DNA of 64,000 bases from JAKIVR01 sp035933635 (GTDB lineage Archaea; Thermoplasmatota; Thermoplasmata; Lutacidiplasmatales; UBA184): positions 62,001 through 126,000 of the forward strand of contig DASYYY010000022.1 of the NCBI GenBank assembly GCA_035933635.1. Direction: 5' to 3'. The position numbers were made by a program, and so were the translations under genes. This document shows positions 23,984-32,325 of the stretch, in pieces; position 1 is the first letter of the stretch, and the number at the start of each line of letters is the position of its first letter. The notes under the pieces were generated by a model. That model saw nothing but the letters and a program-made list of their open reading frames with translations. It did not search any database and was not told the origin of the DNA.

Positions 23984-24487
23984 GTGCCGAAGGCTGGCGA
24001 GCCTCGCCGCGAGGACACGCTCGTCCCCGTGCCGACCCGTTTCTTCGTGACGAGCGGCAAGGGGATCAACAAGACCAGCGAGCTCAACGCCTTCGACCTC
24101 GCACTGCTGCAGGCGGGGATCGGAGAGCAGAACCTCGTCTCGGTCTCCTCGGTGCTCCCGATCGGCATCCGCCAGGTCGATCGTACCCGGATGAAGCGCG
24201 GTGCGATCACCCACTGCGTGCTCGCGCGCTACGGGGGCGGCGAGGGCGAGGTCATCAGTGCCGGGATCGCCTATGGGTTCCGGACCGACGGCCAGGGCGG
24301 CTACGTCGCCGAAGGTCACATCCACGGCACCCAGAAGTCGCTCAAGGAGTTCCTCAAGTGGCGAATGGAGGAGATCGCCCACTTCCGCGGCGTCGAGCTC
24401 CGTCGGATCCACTATCGGACCGAGGAGCTCGTCATCCCCATGGACCACTACGGGGTCTGCATCGCCGCCTGCGTCTTCTTGCCATGA
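23984..24487 (+). CDS. pdaD: Pyruvoyl-dependent arginine decarboxylase
   Basis: The 167-residue proenzyme has the motif LVSVSSVLPIGI, where cleavage before the second Ser gives the pyruvoyl group. The surrounding GKGINKTSELNAFDLAL and AGIAYGFRTDG are typical of PdaD. It decarboxylates arginine to agmatine, the first step of archaeal polyamine synthesis and of agmatidine in tRNA-Ile. The length is normal. The GTG start follows a TATA-like box by 28 bp. Confidence 0.94.
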   Translation: MPKAGEPRREDTLVPVPTRFFVTSGKGINKTSELNAFDLALLQAGIGEQNLVSVSSVLPIGIRQVDRTRMKRGAITHCVLARYGGGEGEVISAGIAYGFRTDGQGGYVAEGHIHGTQKSLKEFLKWRMEEIAHFRGVELRRIHYRTEELVIPMDHYGVCIAACVFLP

Positions 24488-24529
24488 GGTCGAACGGCGC
24501 GCTTGGCGCGCCCGGGGACCCGCCGCTCC

Positions 24530-24862
24530 CTACAGGAGCTTACGGAACAGGAGCTTGTCCTCGAGGCTCCCGTCGATCAGGAGCTTGCGCGTCACGAGCG
24601 CCTTCATCGGACCGATCTCCTTTTGGATCAGCCCGAGGAAGGTCGCCCGGTCGGTCGTGATCGTCACGTCGGCGCGGGCGGGTGTACCGCTGCGCAGCTC
24701 GGTCAGTCGCCCGTCCTTGAGGTCGACGGCGTACTGGCCTTCGTCCGTCAGCCGGATCGCGATCGTGCGATGGAGCCCCTGGAGCTCGGCGCGGACGGCC
24801 GGGTTCTTGTCGGCGTGGCGGTTGAAGCGGTCGACCAGCCCTGCGAGCGTCTCCTCGATCAT
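24530..24862 (-). CDS. SCP2-type sterol carrier domain protein
   Basis: The 110-residue protein is a single SCP2 fold. It has a helical N-terminus, alternating strands (RTIAIRLTDEGQYAVDLKDG), the ADVTITTDRATFLGLI core and a C-terminal hydrophobic helix with LLIDGSLED. SCP2 proteins bind lipids or acyl groups, and here the ligand is unknown. The start overlaps the RNase HII stop by ATGA, so it is co-translated. Confidence 0.82.
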   Translation of the reverse strand: MIEETLAGLVDRFNRHADKNPAVRAELQGLHRTIAIRLTDEGQYAVDLKDGRLTELRSGTPARADVTITTDRATFLGLIQKEIGPMKALVTRKLLIDGSLEDKLLFRKLL

Positions 24863-25554
24863 CGGGCGAACTCGTCGAGCGGAACGAGCCGGGGGGGCGG
24901 TTTAAGTCTTGTCGCGGTCGACCACGAATGTCGTATCCACGTGGCCTCCGCCGAGGCGGTGGCGAGCTCGTCGCGGAGGCAGGCGACCGTCCGGGGATCG
25001 GAAGGGTATCCGGAGCCCACCTCGAGCCCGAGACGTCGCGCGAGCGAAGCGACGGCCCGATCGCGCCGGACCTTGGCCACGATGGACGCCGCCCCCACGA
25101 TCGGACGGTCCCGGTCGGCGCGATGCTCGGCCACGACGGGAGCATTCCAACCGGAGAGCGCACGTACGAGCCGACCGAACCGGGCGGCGACCGGGTCGCA
25201 GGCATCGACGTAGGTCAACGCCGGGCGCGCCCGGCGGATGATCTGGGCGAACGCCCTCGCCTCGAGCAGGTTCAGTCCGTGGTGCCGGACCGCGGCGTCG
25301 ACTCGGGTCGGAGGAAGAACGACCACCGTCCGGTCGCCGAGGGCCGCCAGGTTTCCGTAGACCACTTCACGCCGCGACGGAGAGATCTGCTTCGAGTCGC
25401 AAGCCCCCGCCGCGGGTAGCTCCTCCAGCCGATCCTCCCGGACCAGGAAGCCGCCGACGACCAGAGGGCCGACGACGCTGCCCCGACCGGCCTCGTCGAG
25501 TCCGAGGACCCACCGCGCACCGTGATCGGGGTCCACCGGCGGGTCCGTGCCCAC
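24859..25554 (-). CDS. rnhB: Ribonuclease HII
   Basis: The 231-residue protein has the type 2 RNase H motifs VLGLDEAGRGSVVGP near residue 16, ACDSKQISPSRR near residue 50, TYVDACD near residue 110 and AASIVAKVRRD near residue 155. It cleaves RNA of RNA-DNA hybrids and single ribonucleotides. The acidic active-site residues are visible in these motifs. It overlaps the SCP2 gene by four bases. Confidence 0.94.
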   Translation of the reverse strand: MGTDPPVDPDHGARWVLGLDEAGRGSVVGPLVVGGFLVREDRLEELPAAGACDSKQISPSRREVVYGNLAALGDRTVVVLPPTRVDAAVRHHGLNLLEARAFAQIIRRARPALTYVDACDPVAARFGRLVRALSGWNAPVVAEHRADRDRPIVGAASIVAKVRRDRAVASLARRLGLEVGSGYPSDPRTVACLRDELATASAEATWIRHSWSTATRLKPPPRLVPLDEFAR

Positions 25555-25595
25555 TCCTCCCGAGTACGAGGGAGGTCACGGAAGCGCGGTGATAA

Positions 25596-26513
25596 GTGAA
25601 CGCCGTGCTGACGACCGTCGTGGCCTTCTACGGACTGGCGGTCCCGACCGCCACGCTCTTCGACGATCGCGGGGACGTCGATCCGGAACGGAATCGCTCG
25701 TTCATCCGCGGCCTGTGCGAGGGAGGGATGGAGCACGCATTTGCGCTCGGTTCGCTCGGCGAGTTTCCACTGCTCGAGCGCGACGAACGGGACCGATTGC
25801 TGCGGGCGGTCCGCGACGGTTTGACCGGCACGACCGACCTGTGGGTCGGCTGCGGTGCCCCCTCGACCCGGCAGGCGCTCGCCCTGACCCGGGCGGCGGA
25901 GGCCTCCGGGGCCGCGGTGATCGTGGCCGTCGCGCCGTACTATCTCCACCCGGAACCGGCGGCGATCGCTCGGTACTATCGCGCGCTCCGGGCGGCGACG
26001 AAGCTCCCGCTGTTCGCCTACAACATCCCCTCGCTCGTGGGATACGCGATCGCTCCGTCGCTGGTCCACGAGCTCGCCCGCGACGGGACCCTCCAAGGGG
26101 TCAAGGATACCTCCGGGTCGCTCGCGAGCGTGCGGTCGTTCCTCCAGGGCGCCCCCAGCGGCTTCGCGGTCCTTCCCGGCGACGACGCCCTGGCGGCGGC
26201 CTCGATCCGGGAGGGCGCCGCCGGGGCGATCATGGGGAGCGCCAATGTCCTGCCCAAGCTCGGGGCGGAACTCGTCTCCGCCGCGCATCGTGGCGACGAG
26301 GCGTCGGTGCAACGGCTCCAGGGGGTGCTCGAGCACCTGATGGCGGTCCTCCATGCCGGGCCGTTCCCGGCCTCGGGCAAGTTCCTCGCGCGTCGGTTGC
26401 GCGGCGCGCCGGACGGCTACCGCTCGCCCTACGACCCGCTGACCCCGGAGGAGGAGACCCGGGTACTCGCCGCTCTCGCCCCGTACGACAAGGAGCTCGC
26501 GGGGTTCCGCTAG
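25596..26513 (+). CDS. kdgA: KDG/KDPG aldolase-type DapA-family lyase
   Basis: The 305-residue TIM barrel has ALGSLGEFPLL near residue 48, FAYNIPSLVG near residue 133 with the catalytic Tyr, and the Schiff-base Lys in GVKDTSG near residue 160. This family includes dihydrodipicolinate synthase, N-acetylneuraminate lyase and the archaeal 2-keto-3-deoxygluconate aldolase. The next gene, five bases on, is glucose dehydrogenase, so the Entner-Doudoroff aldolase role is most likely. Confidence 0.82.
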   Translation: MNAVLTTVVAFYGLAVPTATLFDDRGDVDPERNRSFIRGLCEGGMEHAFALGSLGEFPLLERDERDRLLRAVRDGLTGTTDLWVGCGAPSTRQALALTRAAEASGAAVIVAVAPYYLHPEPAAIARYYRALRAATKLPLFAYNIPSLVGYAIAPSLVHELARDGTLQGVKDTSGSLASVRSFLQGAPSGFAVLPGDDALAAASIREGAAGAIMGSANVLPKLGAELVSAAHRGDEASVQRLQGVLEHLMAVLHAGPFPASGKFLARRLRGAPDGYRSPYDPLTPEEETRVLAALAPYDKELAGFR

Positions 26514-26518
26514 CGGCC

Positions 26519-27616
26519 GTGCACGCGATCGTGGTGGAGCCCCCGACACCGGGGGCGACGTGGATCGATCTACCGGAGCCGCTGCGCCAGCCGGCGGAGG
26601 TCCTCGTCGAAGTGATCGAGTGCGGGATCTGCGGGACGGACCGGGACATCGCCTCGGGCAAGTACGGCACGCCGCCGGAGGGATCGACTCGCCTCATCCT
26701 CGGCCACGAGAACTTCGGCCGCGTGGTCCAAGCCCCCTCCTCCTCCGCCCTCAGCCCGGGCGATCTGGTCGTGGCGACGGTACGGCGCGGCTGCGGGATC
26801 TGTCGGTTCTGCAACTCCGGTCGGTCGGACTTCTGCGAGACCGGACGCTTCACCGAGCGCGGGATCCGGGGCCGCGACGGCTACCTCACCTCCTCCTACA
26901 CTGAGATCCCCGAATACCTCGTCCGGGTGCCGCCGGCGCTGCGGAGTCACGCGGTGCTCCTCGAGCCGTTGAGCGTCGTCGAGAAGGCGATCCTCGAGGG
27001 CCAGTCGATCCTCGATCGTTTCGAGCCGACCCCCGGGTTCCCTCGGGAGCGCCCGCGACGGGCATTGGTCACCGGCACCGGGGCGATCGGCATGCTCGCC
27101 TCGCTCGTCCTCTCCAGCGAAGGATACGAGGTGACGGCCATCGACCGGCACGACGATGCGACGCCCGCGGCGAAACTGCTGGAGACCGTCGGCGCCCACC
27201 ACGTCAACGTGCACGAGGGGCTTTCCGCGCTCGGCGACTCACGGTACGACCTCGTCCTGGAGGCCAGCGGCTCGGCCCTGCTCGACTTCGAGCTGGTCAG
27301 CTACCTGGCCCCGAATGCCGTCCTCGTCCTGACGGGCATCCCCTCCGCCGATGACCCGGCGTTCCCGGTCTCCGGCGGGCGAGTCCTGCGCGAGCTCGTC
27401 CTCGAGAACCAGGCGATCGTCGGTTCGGTCAACGCCAACCGGCTCTACTTCGAGCGCGGCATCACCCACCTGCTCGCGTTCCGCCAACGCTGGGGACCCG
27501 TCGTCGAGCGGCTGATCACCGAGCGTCGCCCGGCCTCGGAATTCGCCGAGCCGCTCCTTGGCAAGAGCGCGAGCGCGATCAAGACCGTGCTCACCTTCGA
27601 CGGTGCCGGACGGTAG
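26519..27616 (+). CDS. gdh: Glucose 1-dehydrogenase (zinc-dependent, Entner-Doudoroff)
   Basis: The 365-residue medium-chain dehydrogenase has the catalytic zinc motif ECGICGTDRDIASG near residue 37 and LGHENFGRVV near residue 65. The structural zinc cysteines lie in RRGCGICRFCNSGRSDFC, and the NAD(P) loop is TGTGAIGMLAS near residue 180. The pattern matches archaeal glucose dehydrogenases of the Thermoplasma/Sulfolobus type. It oxidises glucose to gluconolactone as step one of the non-phosphorylative pathway. The GTG start is five bases after the aldolase gene stop. Confidence 0.85.
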   Translation: MHAIVVEPPTPGATWIDLPEPLRQPAEVLVEVIECGICGTDRDIASGKYGTPPEGSTRLILGHENFGRVVQAPSSSALSPGDLVVATVRRGCGICRFCNSGRSDFCETGRFTERGIRGRDGYLTSSYTEIPEYLVRVPPALRSHAVLLEPLSVVEKAILEGQSILDRFEPTPGFPRERPRRALVTGTGAIGMLASLVLSSEGYEVTAIDRHDDATPAAKLLETVGAHHVNVHEGLSALGDSRYDLVLEASGSALLDFELVSYLAPNAVLVLTGIPSADDPAFPVSGGRVLRELVLENQAIVGSVNANRLYFERGITHLLAFRQRWGPVVERLITERRPASEFAEPLLGKSASAIKTVLTFDGAGR

Positions 27617-27648
27617 CAGCGGGCTCGGACCGACCGCCGACCCGCGAG

Positions 27649-27658
27649 CTATTATAGG
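27649..27658 (+). promoter_or_regulatory. TATA-like box of the eS8 operon
   Basis: The element ctattatagg lies about 38 bp before the ATG at 27692. Confidence 0.5.
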
Positions 27659-27691
27659 CCGCGCCGGGTCGCCGCCCCTCGCCGAGGCTCC

Positions 27692-28087
27692 ATGGGGATC
27701 TGGCAGGGACGCTCACGCCGAAAGCCGACCGGAGGTCGGCTCCGGCCCATCCGCAAGAAGCGCCGGTTCGAGATCGGTCGGGAGCTCCAGCACGCCACCA
27801 TCGGGAGCGGGACGGTCAAGAAGTACCGGGTTCGAGGCTCGAACCGCAAGCTCCGCATCCTGACGACGAACACCGTCAACGTCTACGACCCGGCGACGAA
27901 GAAGATCCAGCCGGCCAAGCTCGTCACGGTCCGGGAGAACCCGGCGAATCCCAACTACGTCCAGCGCAACGTGATCACCCGGGGTGCGATCGTGGAGACC
28001 GAGGTGGGACTCGTCCAGATCCGCTCCCGCCCCGGGCAGGACGGCGTCCTCAACGGCGTCCGCGTACCGGCCAAGGCCCCCGCCTAG
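27692..28087 (+). CDS. rps8e: Ribosomal protein eS8
   Basis: The 131-residue protein begins MGIWQGRSRRKPTGGR and continues through KKRRFEIGRELQHATIG and VRGSNRKLRIL to RNVITRGAIVETEVG. This is the archaeal S8e signature, a small-subunit protein that binds 16S rRNA. The basic charge and length are normal. It heads a plus-strand group with SRP19 and a GPN GTPase. Confidence 0.96.
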   Translation: MGIWQGRSRRKPTGGRLRPIRKKRRFEIGRELQHATIGSGTVKKYRVRGSNRKLRILTTNTVNVYDPATKKIQPAKLVTVRENPANPNYVQRNVITRGAIVETEVGLVQIRSRPGQDGVLNGVRVPAKAPA

Positions 28088-28103
28088 GCCGCGGGCCGCT
28101 GCC

Positions 28104-28403
28104 GTGCCCGACTACGTCTACGTCTACCCTTCCTACCTGCGCAAGAAATCGTCCCGCGCAGTCGGTCGCCGCGTCCCGGCCGAGCTCGGCCTCGCCGAGG
28201 TCTCCGCCGAGCAGATCCACGCCGCCGCCCGCAAGCTCGGATACAAGGCCGAGGTCGAACCGGCGAAGCTGTACCCCCGGCAGTCGCAGCTGTTCGAGGG
28301 CCGCGTGAAGATCACCAAGAAGGAGGGGACCTCCAAGACCAAGCTGCTGCGGGAGCTGGCGGCCGCTGTCCGGGCGGCGGCGCCGGTCGCCGCGGGGAGC
28401 TGA
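28104..28403 (+). CDS. srp19: Signal recognition particle 19 kDa protein
   Basis: From GTG 28104, the 99-residue protein begins DYVYVYPSYLRKKSSRAVGRRVP and ends with ARKLGYKAEVEPAKLYPR, as in archaeal SRP19. It binds helices 6 and 8 of SRP RNA and helps SRP54 assemble. The Ala-rich C-terminus is variable. It follows eS8 by 16 bases. Confidence 0.92.
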   Translation: MPDYVYVYPSYLRKKSSRAVGRRVPAELGLAEVSAEQIHAAARKLGYKAEVEPAKLYPRQSQLFEGRVKITKKEGTSKTKLLRELAAAVRAAAPVAAGS

Positions 28404-28408
28404 CCGGC

Positions 28409-29203
28409 ATGGCCGAAGAGCCGGGCGCGATCTACTTCACCGGTACCGCCGGCGCGGGGAAGACCTCCCTGGTCCTCGCGTTCAACAAATGGCTCCAGAC
28501 GGCCGGATACGACGCCATCACGGTCAATCTCGACCCCGGCAACGAGAGCACCACCTTCGAACCGGACATCGACATCCGCGACTGGGTGCGCCTGCCGGAG
28601 GTGATGGAGGAGTACGGGCTGGGGCCGAACGGAGCGCAGGTCGCAGCGGCCGACCTGATCGCGCTGAAGATCTTCGAGGTCAAGCAGGCGCTCGACGAGT
28701 TCCGGACCGACCTAGTGCTCATCGACACCCCCGGCCAGGTCGAGTTGTTCGCGTTCCGTGAGTCGTCCAAGGCCATCGTCGATGCCCTGAGCGGGGACCG
28801 CTCGATCGTGGCGTTCCTGTTCGACCCGAGCCTCGCCAAGACCGCGGCGGGGTTCGTATCGCTGCTGTTGCTCTCCTCCAACGTCGAGTTCCGGTTCCGG
28901 CTGCCCACGGTCAACCTCCTCGCCAAGAGCGATCTGCTCGTGCCGGAAAAGCTCGAGGAGATCGTCGCCTGGGGCGGGGAGCCGGGACGACTCAGCGACG
29001 CCATCTCCGCCGAATCCGCGACGCCGGAGGTGCAACTCTCGGCCGAACTGCTGCGCGCGGTCGAGGCGATGGCCCCGTTCACTTCCATGATCCCGACCTC
29101 CGCCACGGACGGGACCGGACTCGAGATGCTCTACCGTTCGGTGCAGCGCACCTTTTCCGGCTCGGAGGATCTGGAACCCTCGCACGCCCCGCCGGAGAGC
29201 TGA
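28409..29203 (+). CDS. GPN-loop GTPase
   Basis: The 264-residue GTPase has the P-loop FTGTAGAGKTSLV near residue 10, NLDPGNE near residue 40, the insertion Gly-Pro-Asn in GLGPNGAQ near residue 73 and the Walker B-like IDTPGQVELF near residue 108. NLLAKSDLL is the base-recognition motif. GPN GTPases in eukaryotes assemble RNA polymerase; the archaeal role is unsettled. It lies five bases after SRP19. Confidence 0.93.
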   Translation: MAEEPGAIYFTGTAGAGKTSLVLAFNKWLQTAGYDAITVNLDPGNESTTFEPDIDIRDWVRLPEVMEEYGLGPNGAQVAAADLIALKIFEVKQALDEFRTDLVLIDTPGQVELFAFRESSKAIVDALSGDRSIVAFLFDPSLAKTAAGFVSLLLLSSNVEFRFRLPTVNLLAKSDLLVPEKLEEIVAWGGEPGRLSDAISAESATPEVQLSAELLRAVEAMAPFTSMIPTSATDGTGLEMLYRSVQRTFSGSEDLEPSHAPPES

Positions 29204-29224
29204 CCGCCGTTCGACCCGGGCCGA

Positions 29225-29524
29225 CTATTCGGTGAAGAACAGTCCCATGCCGGCGGAGGCGGAGTCGTCCTCCTCCTTCAGGCGGCGGTAGAGCGGTTCG
29301 CCCTCTGCGGCCGGGAGCTTGGGACCCGCGGGTTCGAGGAGTTGGTCGGCGCGGGCGATGGCCTCGGCCGACCCTTCGACAAGTACGTACACTTCTCCCG
29401 CCGGGCCGCCGAGGGTCGCGGCGTCGCGGAGCTTGTGGCTCTGACGGGAGATCATATCGTCCTTGAGCGCGGCGTCGAGCTCCGAACGGCGCGTGTTGGG
29501 TACGCGGTGGAGGGTCCAGGCCAT
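29225..29524 (-). CDS. Hypothetical archaeal protein of 99 residues
   Basis: The protein has an N-terminal Arg-rich helix, a strand EVYVLVEGSAEAIARADQLL near residue 50 and an acidic C-terminal tail ending GMGLFFTE. No known motif is seen. It may be a small conserved archaeal protein. A minus-strand TATA-like element (29548-29555) lies about 26 bp upstream of the start. It diverges from the TraB gene. Confidence 0.55.
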   Translation of the reverse strand: MAWTLHRVPNTRRSELDAALKDDMISRQSHKLRDAATLGGPAGEVYVLVEGSAEAIARADQLLEPAGPKLPAAEGEPLYRRLKEEDDSASAGMGLFFTE

Positions 29525-29610
29525 CGCGGGGCCGACCCGGACGGGCAGATAGGGCTTGCGCGGAACGGCGGAACCCCAAGGCCCATACCCCCCGCATCCG
29601 TCGCCGGGCG

Positions 29611-30336
29611 ATGTACTCGAGCACGACGGAAGCGCCGGTCGTTCTCGTGGGCACAGCCCACGTCATCGACGTCGCCGCCGCCCTGCGCGTGAAGTTGAGC
29701 GACCGCGGGCTCCAAGGGATCGCCCTCGAGCTCGACGCCGAGCGGGCCCAGCAGATCCTCGCCGAGCCGGGGGCGACGCCCGGCCGAGGGGGCGGCGGGC
29801 CGTTCTTCCTTCGACTCTGGGCGGCGATCCAGCAGCGACTCGGTCAGGAGCTCGGGGCGGGCGTGGGCGCGGAGATGCGCGCGGCCGCGCAGCTCGCCCA
29901 CGAATGGAAGGTGCCCCTGTTCCTGATCGACGACCCGATCCGGGAAACGCTGGGCCGCTTGGTCCGCAGTCTCACCTTCAAGGAGCGCATCTCGCTGCTG
30001 TTGGGCAGCATCGTCGGGGTCTTTCTCCCCGCACGGCTGGTCGAGAAGCAGATCGGGGAATACACGGAATCTCCCGAACCCCTGCTGGAGGAGATGCGTT
30101 CGCAGTTCCCGACCGTGACCCGGGTGCTCCTCGACGAACGCAACGAGCACATGGCGGCCCGGCTGGCGGAGATTCGTGGACGCGGGTTCGGCCGGGTCGC
30201 GGCGATCGTCGGCGATGCCCATGTGGTCGGGTTGACGGAAGCGCTGCACCGCCGAGCCATTCCGGTCGAGGCCATCCGGTTCTCCGCGCTGGCTCCACCC
30301 CTCGGAGCGGGGCCCTCGGCCGAGACCCCGGGCTAG
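29611..30336 (+). CDS. TraB/PrgY-family protein
   Basis: The 241-residue protein starts with LVGTAHVIDVAAAL, the GTAHV motif of the TraB/Tiki family, and has GIALELDAERAQQI and the second motif FPTVTRVLLDERNEHMA near residue 170. A Gly/Phe-rich helix region lies near residue 60, and a hydrophobic stretch (LLLGSIVGVFLPARL) lies near residue 130. The family includes metallopeptidase-like proteins and pheromone inhibitors; the archaeal substrate is unknown. Confidence 0.85.
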   Translation: MYSSTTEAPVVLVGTAHVIDVAAALRVKLSDRGLQGIALELDAERAQQILAEPGATPGRGGGGPFFLRLWAAIQQRLGQELGAGVGAEMRAAAQLAHEWKVPLFLIDDPIRETLGRLVRSLTFKERISLLLGSIVGVFLPARLVEKQIGEYTESPEPLLEEMRSQFPTVTRVLLDERNEHMAARLAEIRGRGFGRVAAIVGDAHVVGLTEALHRRAIPVEAIRFSALAPPLGAGPSAETPG

Positions 30337-30388
30337 CGCGGAGGAGAGAGGACCCGGTCGCCCTGGGCCGCGTCGTCGCGCGGGGGGC

Positions 30389-31273
30389 CTACGAGATCGT
30401 GATCGAGCTGAGGTAGGCCCCGCGTCCCGCTCCGGAGAGCGACAGGGAGGCCGCCGCCAAGGCGGACCACGTTCGCGGCCCGCCGACCACCCCGGCTTCG
30501 ACCGACCAGCCGAAGACGAACTCGATGGCGTAGCGGTGGCTCGCATTGAGCGAGGTCGCGTTCCACCAAGAGTTCCAGGTGGCGCCGAGCGGGGCGCTCC
30601 CGTTCTGCGGACCGGTGCTCGAGTTGGACTTCGTGCAGTTGTACTGGTAGCAGTGCACCGTGTGGCTCCAGTCGGCGTACAACGAGATCGGGCTGTTCGC
30701 CGAACTCGAGTAGCCGATGGTGCTCTGGGTCGTCAGGTCGATCAGGGAGTCCAGGTAGTTGCTGGGGGCGCCGTAGATGTAGACCGACTCGGCGCATACT
30801 TGGCCCCCGGTCCCGCCGACGTAGATGGGGGTCGGGCAGGCGAGGTGTCGGAGGCTCCACGTGGCGAGCGCCGAGAGTTTCCACGTCCCGTGGATGGAGT
30901 AGGTGCCCGTGGTCTTGGGAGGGTGCAGGGGGATCGCGACGTACTCGTTCGTCCATGCCGCGGAAGTGATGGACGCGCTGCACCTTGGGGAGTTCCTCGC
31001 GACGGCCGTCCCGGACCAGTACACTGCACCGCTCGTGGGGGACCAAACCGAGTGCCGGGTCAGGGACGTCGAGCCGCACGGTCCGGGAAGCAGCGGGGAG
31101 ACGCCGTCGTAGAGGGCGGCATGGCTGCCCCGGTACGGGGCGCGGAGCGTGATCACGGGGGACGAAAGACCACCCCCGGCGACGACAAGGAGGAGGACGG
31201 TCGCCGCAGCGAGGGCCGCACCGGCGGCGTGCCCGGCGATGCGCCCGCCCCGGCGGGTCCATAGCGCCGTCAT
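30389..31273 (-). CDS. Secreted Cys-containing protein, second of a coupled paralog pair
   Basis: From ATG 31273 the 294-residue protein has a signal helix (GAALAAATVLLLVVAGGG) and an extracellular part with APYRG near residue 45, scattered Cys pairs (PGPCGS, RHLACPT, GQVCAES, VHCYQYNC) and many sequons. It ends with a SLNASHRYAIEFVFGWSV motif and a Ser/Gly-rich segment. The layout and motifs match the upstream gene and the protein at 20.3 kb. The start overlaps the upstream gene's stop (ATGA). The function is unknown. Confidence 0.65.
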   Translation of the reverse strand: MTALWTRRGGRIAGHAAGAALAAATVLLLVVAGGGLSSPVITLRAPYRGSHAALYDGVSPLLPGPCGSTSLTRHSVWSPTSGAVYWSGTAVARNSPRCSASITSAAWTNEYVAIPLHPPKTTGTYSIHGTWKLSALATWSLRHLACPTPIYVGGTGGQVCAESVYIYGAPSNYLDSLIDLTTQSTIGYSSSANSPISLYADWSHTVHCYQYNCTKSNSSTGPQNGSAPLGATWNSWWNATSLNASHRYAIEFVFGWSVEAGVVGGPRTWSALAAASLSLSGAGRGAYLSSITIS

Positions 31274-32190
31274 GCGACGGTCACCGACCGGAGCGTGAAG
31301 CCCAGTCCGGGGGAGGCGGCGGCGATGGAGGCGGTGGCCGTCGCGAACCAGGGCTGGGGGCTCGCAGCGACGGTGACGCCGACGTAGGTCCCAAAGTAGA
31401 ACTCGAGAGCGTAGCGGTGGCTCGCATTGAGCGTCACTCCGCTCCAGCTGAAGTTCCAGCTCGTCCGCGCGGCAAGGCTGCCCGTCGTGTTGCCCAACTG
31501 CCCTCGGCCCGTCGAGCAGGAGTACCGGTAACAGCTCACGGAGCGGTTCCAGTACGATTGGAACGCAAGAGGGGAGGCATGGGATGAGACCCAGAGGCTC
31601 TGCCCGGTGAGGTCGAGAAGGTAGGCCGCCGTGACGTAGACTTGGCCGGCGGCGCTGATCCCGCAGGCTTGGCTCCCGGTGCCGTTGACGAGGACCGCCT
31701 TCGGGCACGGCCCGTGGACGATGCTCCAGGACAGGTTGGCGGAAACGGACCAGTTCGCCGCGACGGAATGTACCCCCGAGTGCCGAGGGGTGGGGATGGG
31801 GACTCCGATCTGGAAGTCGTCCTCGTACACGGCGCCTGTCGACATCGAGCCGGTGGGGTTCGTGCAGCTCTTCGAGGACCGCACAGTGGCCGAACCGGCG
31901 CCTTGGGCCGCACCGCTCGAGGCGTTCCACGCGCTCCTCGTCTGGACCGTTGCGGAGGAGCACCGGGACGGGATGAGCGGGTTCGCGGTGTCCGAAACGA
32001 TGGCGCGCGTTCCCCGGTAGGGGGCCTTGAGCACGACGGTGCTGGGGGTAGACGCCACGCCCGCGCTCGAGAGGAGGAGCAGTATCGTCACGCCCGCCAC
32101 CGCCGCGGCGACGTTCCAGGGCAGAGTGGACGGACTCCCGCTATGGCGGGGGGCATGCGTCGCCGCCGTCGACCGTGAGACCGCCGCCAC
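31270..32190 (-). CDS. Secreted Cys-containing protein, first of a coupled paralog pair
   Basis: The 306-residue protein has an N-terminal helix (about 25-45), KAPYRGTRAIVSD near residue 53, and repeated Cys (SRCSSA, KSCTNP, GPCPKAV, QACGISA, SCYRYSC). The segment GVHSVAANWSVSANLSW aligns with the secreted protein at 20.3 kb, and VTLNASHRYALEFYFG aligns with its downstream neighbour. A minus-strand TATA-like box at 32213-32222 lies about 27 bp upstream. It is probably a surface protein. No enzyme motif is visible. Confidence 0.65.
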   Translation of the reverse strand: MAAVSRSTAATHAPRHSGSPSTLPWNVAAAVAGVTILLLLSSAGVASTPSTVVLKAPYRGTRAIVSDTANPLIPSRCSSATVQTRSAWNASSGAAQGAGSATVRSSKSCTNPTGSMSTGAVYEDDFQIGVPIPTPRHSGVHSVAANWSVSANLSWSIVHGPCPKAVLVNGTGSQACGISAAGQVYVTAAYLLDLTGQSLWVSSHASPLAFQSYWNRSVSCYRYSCSTGRGQLGNTTGSLAARTSWNFSWSGVTLNASHRYALEFYFGTYVGVTVAASPQPWFATATASIAAASPGLGFTLRSVTVA

Positions 32191-32212
32191 CGCCGCGGCA
32201 AGCCGTTTCGCC

Positions 32213-32222
32213 CTGTATAGAC
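32213..32222 (-). promoter_or_regulatory. TATA-like box of the secreted protein pair
   Basis: The reverse-strand element GTCTATACAG lies about 27 bp before the ATG at 32190. Confidence 0.45.
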
Positions 32223-32325
32223 CTTCGCGAAAGGGATTCGCTCCCGACCGAACAGGCCGAGAGCCCCCCTCGGAGCACGCGGAGGCCTCGGCGGGACGAT
32301 CCCTCGGGTACCGACGCGGCGACCC

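Noticed and set aside
27829..27845. Palindrome ggttcgaggctcgaacc that looks like a tRNA T arm
   Set aside because: It lies inside the eS8 coding sequence (residues VRGSNRK), with no acceptor stem or anticodon arm around it.
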